From the NCBI RefSeq assembly GCF_017471675.1, contig NZ_JAFUSK010000081.1:1-33788 (forward strand): a stretch of 33,788 bases of DNA. Reading direction: 5' to 3'. Below the pieces are notes generated by a model. That model made no database searches. It was not told where the DNA came from and worked only from the letters and a program-made list of their open reading frames with translations. Origin of the DNA: Pseudobutyrivibrio sp. (GTDB taxonomy: Bacteria > Bacillota > Clostridia > Lachnospirales > Lachnospiraceae). Of this stretch, positions 24,491-31,215 are shown one piece after another. Every line of letters begins with the position of its first letter. The stretch's first letter is position 1. The translations under genes were made by a program, and so were the position numbers.

Positions 24491-25075
24491 ATGAGTAATA
24501 TTTTTGACGATAAAAGTATTTATAATCGAAATAAAATATACGAAATCCCACCAGACACTATGATTCTAAGGGAAGGAGAAATCAACTTAGATATGTACAA
24601 GATTGTGTCTGGACATGTGGAAATGTACACAGGTTATGGCACTCCCAATGAAGTATTAATCGGTCTGCTAGGTCCTGGTACATGTTTCGGAGAATTTGGA
24701 ATACTGACAGGTCAGCCCGCCATCTACACTATAATTACATATTCTAAAACTAAGATTCTTCGTGTTACTGAGGGCTTAATGGGTGATTTTATCCAGGAAA
24801 ATAAGGATGATATTCTTCAGATTATGCGAAACATGGCCACCAATATGACCAGAATGCAGCATCAAATCAATCAGCTAAGCCGTGAGCTTGAAGAAGTAAC
24901 TGAAAATAGGACTGAAACAGACACATCCGACAATAAGGATGATAGTGTGATAGAAATTTTAAGAAGTGATAATCTTCAAAAGGACAACCTTCGTAATTAT
25001 GCTTTAAATACTCCCGAAAAACAAATGCGTGAAAAAGGGATGCATTTCATAGGAAAAAGAAAAAACAATAACTAA
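24491..25075 (+). CDS. Cyclic-nucleotide-binding-domain protein without a DNA-binding domain
   Basis: The 194-residue product has an N-terminal CNB beta-roll (about 10-115) with the usual glycines and a phosphate-binding-cassette-like stretch (GPGTCFGEFGILTGQPAIYTI). The canonical cassette has Arg after G-E; here a Gln-Pro-Ala run replaces the Arg-Ala pair, so cAMP/cGMP binding is doubtful. A helix (105-135) is followed by an acidic polar tail rich in Asn, Asp and Lys. There is no helix-turn-helix. AGGAGG lies 7 bases before the ATG. It may be cotranscribed with the phosphatase upstream and is closed by a terminator. It probably acts as a regulatory subunit or scaffold; its partner is unknown. 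Confidence 0.82.
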   Translation: MSNIFDDKSIYNRNKIYEIPPDTMILREGEINLDMYKIVSGHVEMYTGYGTPNEVLIGLLGPGTCFGEFGILTGQPAIYTIITYSKTKILRVTEGLMGDFIQENKDDILQIMRNMATNMTRMQHQINQLSRELEEVTENRTETDTSDNKDDSVIEILRSDNLQKDNLRNYALNTPEKQMREKGMHFIGKRKNNN

Positions 25076-25080
25076 CAAAT

Positions 25081-25116
25081 GCCAGCTCATTTTACTTTGA
25101 GCTGGCTTATTTTTTG
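25081..25116 (+). terminator. Terminator after the CNB-domain gene
   Basis: GCCAGCTCA and TGAGCTGGC form a perfect 9-base stem around an 8-base loop, followed by TTATTTTTT. Confidence 0.85.
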
Positions 25117-25134
25117 TGTAAGTGTAGCTACTGG

Positions 25135-27459
25135 TTACTCCACACCCTTCAATGCCTCTACCATATTTATCTCATTTATCTTAGCCGTAACAACAATATT
25201 TATCAAAACAGAAACTAGAAATGTTCCTATAATGGCTACAATAAATGGTAATAAAGACAAATCCATAATCAAATCTGAGTCGTCCAACAAAAATTCGTCT
25301 AACAAGGCTGTCAAAGATAAATATCCCAGCGGAACACCAATGATGGCTCCAAGCCCAGTCACAGTTAAGTTTTGCTGCATCAAAATAAATCTAATGTTCA
25401 TGGACTGAAAACCTAACACTTTCATCGTTGCTATTTCTCTTACCTTTTCTATGTAGGATAACACTCCCAAATTGTACAAAACCACTGTTCCAAGTACAAT
25501 TGCTATAACAGAAACGATAATGGAAATCGTATAACCTATTTCCTGCGCTGATTCTGCACTTTGTATAAGCATATCCCTATCATTGACAGCAACTATTCCA
25601 TCCTTATCCTTAAGATTAGCTGGTACAGTCATGTTCGTATATACGATATTAGGACGAAATTCTCCTAGTGCGTTTTCCCATGCCGTCCTACTCATAATTA
25701 GGCCCTGATCAGTTGCCTGACGGCAAAAAGCTACTATCTTTGCGCTGTATTCTCTGTCCTCTCCTGGCATCTTCCATCTTAATGTATCCCCCACTTCCAC
25801 ATTATAGGTATCCTTCAATCTGCTGGTTACTACAACACCATTTTCGGGAAGCTGAAAATACTCAAGATTCATATCCTGAAACCTATAAATGTTTCCCTCA
25901 TCCGCTACAATAAGAGGTCTAACATTCTCGGTTGTATCTGAATAAACTGTTACTGTTGTTGATTGAATCATCTGCCCTGCATATTCAAGAGCATAGTCCT
26001 CCACTATTCCATATTCAGTATCATCAGCAAACAGAATCTTATAATTAGTATTTATCAAATCTTCAAACATCCATAAGCTTTGTCCTGATAACAACTCGTA
26101 AAAACCAACAGCCGTAAATAACAACATGGATGTAACCGCTATACCCATAATGCTCATGGCAGTTCTTAATTTATTATTTACAACATCTCTAACATTCCAG
26201 CGAATTGCAAAGCCTAAGCGATTCCAAATCCTACTTTTTTCCAGGTAACCTTTAGAATTATTCTTAGGTGGCTCCGGCTTTAGTATCTCCGCAGCACGCT
26301 CTAACAAGGTCTTTCTGGTACATACAAAAGTTGTGATAGCTCCAATTATCACTGCAATAAATGGCATTACAAGACTCTTTGTAGTCAAATGGGGAGTGGT
26401 GTAAGGATGCTGATAATAATAAACATCCACATCTATCAAATATGCCCCCAGTGTATACTTACCAACAATTGTGCCACATATAGCACCAAAGAATATTATA
26501 ATGGTTGAATAAGAAAGATAATGAATCATTATTTTTCTATCTGAAAATCCTAAGGCCTTCATTGTTCCTATTTGGATTCTTTGATTATTTGTAAGTCTCG
26601 TCATTGTTGTAACAATTCCAAGCACCGCTATAAGAAGAAAAAGCGTAGTGAATGCTGTACTTAAAGCATCACTTGATTCTGTGCTTCCGGCAAACTCATC
26701 ATATATGTCACCTTCTGTTTTTGTTTTCACTATAACTTTTCTATTATCCAGCTTGTCGATTATTTTTTGCTTCATAGCAAGCATATAGTTTTTTTCTTCA
26801 TCGGTAAGGGTTAACTCCTGCCCCTTTACCGCCTTTAAATCAACAATCAACTGGTCATATTTAATACTTGTATACGGCGCCTCACAAATATCCATAACAA
26901 CAAATCCATGGGTTCCATACTCAGGCTCAGGATATGTATCATTTGGCACATAATACATATATTCAGGATAATATACGATACCTTTTACAACCTCTTGAAA
27001 ACTAATTCCTTCAGTATCTATGTTCAAGATATCCCCTACTTTTATCCCCATAGGTGTTGCAAATCTTTCCTCAACCCATACTCCTTTTGCCCCATTTGTA
27101 TAGGGTTCTCCACTTATTAGCTTCATTTTAGAGATATCATTTCCATTAATGTAGCTAATTGCAAGTAAGCGCTCTTTATCAAGCTTTGTTTTTCCTGTTG
27201 CATGAATAAGACCGTTTACACTTTTTACTTCTTCCATTTCCATAAGGCTAGCAATCTGGCCATTATCAAAATAATCCCCTTGGATATCCATGTCTTTGAA
27301 ATTAGTTTCTTCCAGATACTTAGTGCCAGCCACTCCATACTCTGCAAACTGAGTGTCGAATCCGGCAGAAATCAGCATGGCAAAAAAGGTCATTATAAAG
27401 ATAGACAGAAATTGTACCCCATTATTTCTAAGGTCTCTTAAAACCTTTCTTATCAGCAT
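25135..27459 (-). CDS. FtsX-family ABC transporter permease with two FtsX domains
   Basis: The 774-residue protein has an N-terminal helix (about 15-35), a MacB-like extracytoplasmic domain, then three helices (about 275-300, 320-350 and 365-390). The same arrangement is repeated: a helix near 437-460, a second extracytoplasmic region, and helices at about 640-665, 690-715 and 735-765. Conserved FtsX blocks MKALGFSDRKI and MKVLGFQS mark both halves, and MVEALKGVE ends the protein. It is the last gene of an operon with an ATPase and an adaptor (11 bases after the adaptor stop, ribosome site GGAG). This double-FtsX form is typical of Firmicute exporters for lipoproteins, peptides or antimicrobials. 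Substrate unknown. Confidence 0.92.
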   Translation of the reverse strand: MLIRKVLRDLRNNGVQFLSIFIMTFFAMLISAGFDTQFAEYGVAGTKYLEETNFKDMDIQGDYFDNGQIASLMEMEEVKSVNGLIHATGKTKLDKERLLAISYINGNDISKMKLISGEPYTNGAKGVWVEERFATPMGIKVGDILNIDTEGISFQEVVKGIVYYPEYMYYVPNDTYPEPEYGTHGFVVMDICEAPYTSIKYDQLIVDLKAVKGQELTLTDEEKNYMLAMKQKIIDKLDNRKVIVKTKTEGDIYDEFAGSTESSDALSTAFTTLFLLIAVLGIVTTMTRLTNNQRIQIGTMKALGFSDRKIMIHYLSYSTIIIFFGAICGTIVGKYTLGAYLIDVDVYYYQHPYTTPHLTTKSLVMPFIAVIIGAITTFVCTRKTLLERAAEILKPEPPKNNSKGYLEKSRIWNRLGFAIRWNVRDVVNNKLRTAMSIMGIAVTSMLLFTAVGFYELLSGQSLWMFEDLINTNYKILFADDTEYGIVEDYALEYAGQMIQSTTVTVYSDTTENVRPLIVADEGNIYRFQDMNLEYFQLPENGVVVTSRLKDTYNVEVGDTLRWKMPGEDREYSAKIVAFCRQATDQGLIMSRTAWENALGEFRPNIVYTNMTVPANLKDKDGIVAVNDRDMLIQSAESAQEIGYTISIIVSVIAIVLGTVVLYNLGVLSYIEKVREIATMKVLGFQSMNIRFILMQQNLTVTGLGAIIGVPLGYLSLTALLDEFLLDDSDLIMDLSLLPFIVAIIGTFLVSVLINIVVTAKINEINMVEALKGVE

Positions 27460-27469
27460 AACCGCTCCT

Positions 27470-28918
27470 TTAATTAGCTATACGTCTTGTTCCAATATCA
27501 TCTTCTGTCACAGGTGATGTGATTACCTTTTCATTTTCGTTTACACCTTCTACTATTTCTACCAGTCCATTTCCCCTTGCTCCACAAGTAATATTCCTTC
27601 GGGCTATTTTTCCTTTTTCTAATACATAGACATAATCGCCATTGTCATCTGTGTAAACAGCCTTATCACTTGTTGTCAAAACATCTTTTTTCTCCTGGGC
27701 ATAAATCTTTACATCAGCCTCTAACCCTATAGTAGGCTGTACAGTTTTATCTACAAAGCTTACATACACCTTTACTTTTGGTTTATTTGAAGAATCTACT
27801 TCAGCCAGTGGAGATATGCTTTCAACCTTTGCCTCGTATGTAGTGTCTCCGATAGTGATAGATGCATCCTGGCCAACTGCTATTTTTCCAATATCAAATC
27901 TAGAAATCATAACCTTAGCCTTATAGCCTGATGAAGGTTGAATTATAAACAATGGTGTTCCAGCCTCTACAAAGGAACCTGTATCCACAAGTCTTTCAGT
28001 AATTGTCCCGTCGCAGCTTGCCATAAGACCAGTCTTTGCAGTATCCAGTGCACGACTTGCCTGGTTTTCTTGTATCTTTGCAACCTCTATAGAATCAGCA
28101 TATTGAGCTAGCTGTGAATTGCTGACAACAGCTTGTTTTGCAATATTTTCATTCTCTTTGTTTTCATTCCATGCCTTATCCACAATATCTAAAAGTCTTA
28201 GAATTTCCAGATAGGACTTATATTCCTCCATTGTCATATTTCTTGTATCTACACTGATAATTGCAGTTCTATTTGAAGAAATTTGGCTTTCTAATGACTT
28301 GACTTTATTTTTTGCATCATTAATTGCTGATTCTCCTTCAGCGCTTTCCAATTCAGCCTCTGCTACTTGTAACTGAGCATTAAGGGATGCCAGCTGAGCC
28401 TCTAATCTATTTAGATTGTATTGTGCAGATTGATTCCTACTTTCTTGAGTAATCATCAATCTATCTCTGGCTTCTATTAAGCTTACATAGTTTTTCTTTG
28501 TAGCATCACCCTCAACTGTGGCCTTATTTAGCATTGCTTTATATTCATTATTTTTTTCAACCGCAGCATTGTATCCATCCTGATAATATTTCTTGTTGGC
28601 ACTTGCAGTATTTAGATTTTCCTCAAATGAAGTCAGGTCATATTTAACAAGAATATCGCCTTCTTTCACGGCATCGTAGTTCTTATAAAGTACATCAGAA
28701 AGTTTTCCAGCAACTGGTGAATATACTGTAATTGCATCATCTGCTGCTATATTTCCTACCTCTGTAACAGACGCACGTACACTAGATTTTTTCACTGTGT
28801 CCACATCAACTGAATCAGGAATAAGATTATATGCAAGCAACCCAACAACACCAACACAAACCACAATAAAAGCAATACATTGTTTTTTCTTTGTTCTAAA
28901 TATCTCTTTAACCTTCAT
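27470..28918 (-). CDS. Membrane-fusion (HlyD/MacA-like) adaptor of the second exporter
   Basis: The ATG at 28918 (MKVKEIFRTKKKQ) is preferred over the one at 28936. It has GGAG 7 bases upstream and follows the ATPase stop by one base, leaving 482 residues. A single helix (about 9-29) anchors an extracytoplasmic body: first lipoyl half (AVYSPVAGKLSD-like region near 60-95), a long charged coiled coil (about 95-300), second lipoyl half (MASCDGTITERLVDTG) and beta-barrel segments. It lacks the Ser-rich loop and Gly tail of the adaptor at 9913, so it comes from a different lineage. Its operon partners are the ATPase and the double-FtsX permease. Confidence 0.88.
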   Translation of the reverse strand: MKVKEIFRTKKKQCIAFIVVCVGVVGLLAYNLIPDSVDVDTVKKSSVRASVTEVGNIAADDAITVYSPVAGKLSDVLYKNYDAVKEGDILVKYDLTSFEENLNTASANKKYYQDGYNAAVEKNNEYKAMLNKATVEGDATKKNYVSLIEARDRLMITQESRNQSAQYNLNRLEAQLASLNAQLQVAEAELESAEGESAINDAKNKVKSLESQISSNRTAIISVDTRNMTMEEYKSYLEILRLLDIVDKAWNENKENENIAKQAVVSNSQLAQYADSIEVAKIQENQASRALDTAKTGLMASCDGTITERLVDTGSFVEAGTPLFIIQPSSGYKAKVMISRFDIGKIAVGQDASITIGDTTYEAKVESISPLAEVDSSNKPKVKVYVSFVDKTVQPTIGLEADVKIYAQEKKDVLTTSDKAVYTDDNGDYVYVLEKGKIARRNITCGARGNGLVEIVEGVNENEKVITSPVTEDDIGTRRIAN

Positions 28919-28919
28919 C

Positions 28920-29624
28920 TTACCACTCCACCCCATCTACACTTTTAGGATTGTCATTAACAACAACACTATGTACCGTTCCATTCTTTACATTGATTAC
29001 TTTATCCGCTAATTCTGCAAACAAATCATTGTGGGTTACTATTACAACCGTCCTATGCCCCTCTTTACTTTGCTTTTGCAGTAAATTAATAACCTCTTTT
29101 CCTGTGTTTGTATCTAAAGCTCCTGTAGGTTCATCACAAAGTAATAATCTAGGTCTCTTTGCTATTGCCCTTGCAATTGATACTCTTTGCTGTTGTCCGC
29201 CTGACATTTGTGAAGGAAAACTTTTCCATTTATCCTCCAACCCAACTAAAGCTAATGCCTCCATCGGGTCCATTATTTCTACTCCAAGCTCATTGATTAA
29301 TGCCACATTTTCCATAGCATTTAATGTTGGGATTAGATTATAAAACTGAAAAATTATCCCCACGTCCTTAGCTCTAAACTTTCCCAGCTGCTTATCATCC
29401 AGTGCTGTGATTTCCGTGTCACCAAAAACTATTTTTCCCGATGTTGCTGCATCTAGCCCACCTAACATATTAAGAAGTGTACTTTTTCCTGCACCTGATG
29501 GTCCTAATATAACAACCATCTCTCCTTCATCGATGGTTAAATTAACATCATGTAAAGCTTCATACTCAATATCACCGGTTTTATAAATTTTCCCTACATT
29601 TTCGAAACTAATTAGTGTTCCCAC
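28920..29624 (-). CDS. ABC transporter ATPase of the second exporter
   Basis: The LolD/MacB-type ATPase is about 234 residues. It has Walker A GPSGAGKST, Q-loop FQFYNLIPT, signature MSGGQQQRVSIARAI, Walker B LLLCDEPTGALD and switch His in VTHNDLFAE. The frame is open to 29642, but GGAGG lies 5 bases before a GTG at 29624, giving the start M-G-T-L-I-S-F. Upstream candidates are TTG/ATG codons that overlap or precede that site. A TTGATA hexamer (29672-29677) overlapping the preA stop may be part of its promoter. It shares the order ATPase, adaptor, permease with its neighbours, unlike the adaptor-first order of the exporter at 7892-11457. Confidence 0.9.
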   Translation of the reverse strand: MGTLISFENVGKIYKTGDIEYEALHDVNLTIDEGEMVVILGPSGAGKSTLLNMLGGLDAATSGKIVFGDTEITALDDKQLGKFRAKDVGIIFQFYNLIPTLNAMENVALINELGVEIMDPMEALALVGLEDKWKSFPSQMSGGQQQRVSIARAIAKRPRLLLCDEPTGALDTNTGKEVINLLQKQSKEGHRTVVIVTHNDLFAELADKVINVKNGTVHSVVVNDNPKSVDGVEW

Positions 29625-29673
29625 ATTGGCCTCCATCAACAAGACTTAAATCATTACATTATTATTGTATGTA

Positions 29674-31170
29674 TCAAGTTTTTTTAATCCTTTTTTTGCT
29701 TGAAGAAATTGCATCCGCTGGGCATACTAATCGGCATAAATGACAACCTACACATTTACTTCCATCCAGCTTTGGTACCCTATTGTCAAATTTAATTGCC
29801 TGATGCCCGCCATCATCGCAAGAAATAACACATCTTCCGCAGCCAATGCATTTTTCCAAATCAAACTTAGGGAAAAGCACTGTATCACGCTCTAGCACAT
29901 CAGTTGTATCACTAACAGAATCCAGTCCAGCGCCAATTATATCTTTCACTGAATCTAATCCCATCTGTGCCAGATAATAATTAAGACCAGATTTTAAGTC
30001 ATCTATAATTCGATATCCATATTGCATAACAGCGGTGGTAATTTGTATTGAACCTGCACCCATTAATATAAACTCTAGTGCATCCTTCCAGGTCTCAATT
30101 CCACCCATGCCAGAAATATGCATTCCTTTTAGGTTTGCGTTTTGACCTAATTCAGCTATAAATCTAAGAGCTATAGGCTTAACAGCATTTCCACTGTAGC
30201 CACCAATAGCAGACTGCCCCTTTACTGCAGGGGCTGAAACGTATGTAAGTGGATTGACTCCAACTATACTTTTAATGGTATTAATAGCAGCGATTCCATC
30301 TGCACCGCCTCTTAACGCTGCCTCTGCCGCTTCCGACATAGTAGCAACATTAGGTGTAAGCTTTGCCAAAACAGGAATAGTAGTGCTCCGCTTTGCAGCC
30401 CTTGTAAATCTTTCCACCAGCTCAGGTACCTGACCTATATCAGAGCCCAGTCCATCCTCTTGCATATTAGGACATGAAAAGTTAAGCTCAATAGCATCTG
30501 CTCCGTTTTCCTCACACAACTTCGCTAACGACTCCCACTCAGCCTCATCCTTTCCCATAATGGATGCCAGTATAAATTTAGAAGGATAATTCTTTTTTAA
30601 ATCCCTAAATATCTTCATATTCTCAGCTACACTATGATCAGATAGCTGTTCAATATTCTTAAATCCAATGATATTACCATTATCACCCTTTATTGCGGAA
30701 AACCTTGGGGAAGCTTCATGAATATCCAAAGAGCATACTGTTTTAAAGCATGCCCCTGCCCATCCAGCTTCAAAAGCCCTGGCACACATATCATAGGTTG
30801 ATGCAACTACCGATGAAGATAGAAGGAATGGGTTTTCCAGTGGCACCCCACATATATCACACTGTAATCTATGCTCATCTTCTGGTAGGTCTATTTCAGT
30901 TTTGCTACGTATATCCCAGGCAAGAGATGTTATTAGCTGCTTTATTGGCACCTTTGATTTACTAATGCACATGCCTTCGCAATCAGCATGACAGTCCAAA
31001 CAAGGATTTCCCTCTGGTATTTTAAGAGCTGCCACGTCCGCATTATCAAACCATATACTTCTAAGGGCATCCCCAGGTCGTACTAAATTACAAGCTTTGT
31101 TGCATGGAGCATCCTTGCATAATAAACAGGAAATCATTTCTTTTCTACCAGGAACTTCACCTATAACCAT
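29674..31170 (-). CDS. preA: PreA-type dihydropyrimidine dehydrogenase with PreT-like N-terminal Fe-S domain
   Basis: The 498-residue product has three parts. Residues 10-85 hold eight cysteines (CLLCKDAPCNKAC at 15-27, CLDCHADCEGMC at 57-68), matching the N-terminal Fe-S domain that in E. coli belongs to PreT and in animals to domain I of DPD. Residues 100-420 are an FMN barrel like PreA (IELNFSCPN, KLTPNV, GADGIAAINT, SGMGGIETW). Residues 438-490 carry two 4Fe-4S motifs (CIGCGRCVISC, CVGCHLCRLVC). The FAD and NAD(P)H domains of PreT are missing, and no PreT gene is adjacent. It should reduce or oxidise pyrimidine bases, with electrons from an unidentified partner. AGAGGTG precedes the ATG. 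Confidence 0.85.
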   Translation of the reverse strand: MVIGEVPGRKEMISCLLCKDAPCNKACNLVRPGDALRSIWFDNADVAALKIPEGNPCLDCHADCEGMCISKSKVPIKQLITSLAWDIRSKTEIDLPEDEHRLQCDICGVPLENPFLLSSSVVASTYDMCARAFEAGWAGACFKTVCSLDIHEASPRFSAIKGDNGNIIGFKNIEQLSDHSVAENMKIFRDLKKNYPSKFILASIMGKDEAEWESLAKLCEENGADAIELNFSCPNMQEDGLGSDIGQVPELVERFTRAAKRSTTIPVLAKLTPNVATMSEAAEAALRGGADGIAAINTIKSIVGVNPLTYVSAPAVKGQSAIGGYSGNAVKPIALRFIAELGQNANLKGMHISGMGGIETWKDALEFILMGAGSIQITTAVMQYGYRIIDDLKSGLNYYLAQMGLDSVKDIIGAGLDSVSDTTDVLERDTVLFPKFDLEKCIGCGRCVISCDDGGHQAIKFDNRVPKLDGSKCVGCHLCRLVCPADAISSSKKRIKKT

Positions 31171-31215
31171 AGAGCACCTCTTTCCTTAAACAATCACAGT
31201 TAGCTACACTTTGCC

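Noticed and set aside
28951-29343. Plus-strand open frame of 130 codons opposite the second ATPase
   Set aside because: It is antisense to the ABC signature and Walker B coding region and is explained as a shadow of that gene.
30430-30490. Apparent loss of the catalytic Cys of dihydropyrimidine dehydrogenase (Ile at the GLGSDIGQ loop)
   Set aside because: Animal DPD has Cys in this loop, but from memory bacterial PreA has a similar GSDVGQ-type loop, so this is probably normal for the branch. An alignment would be needed before calling it a loss.
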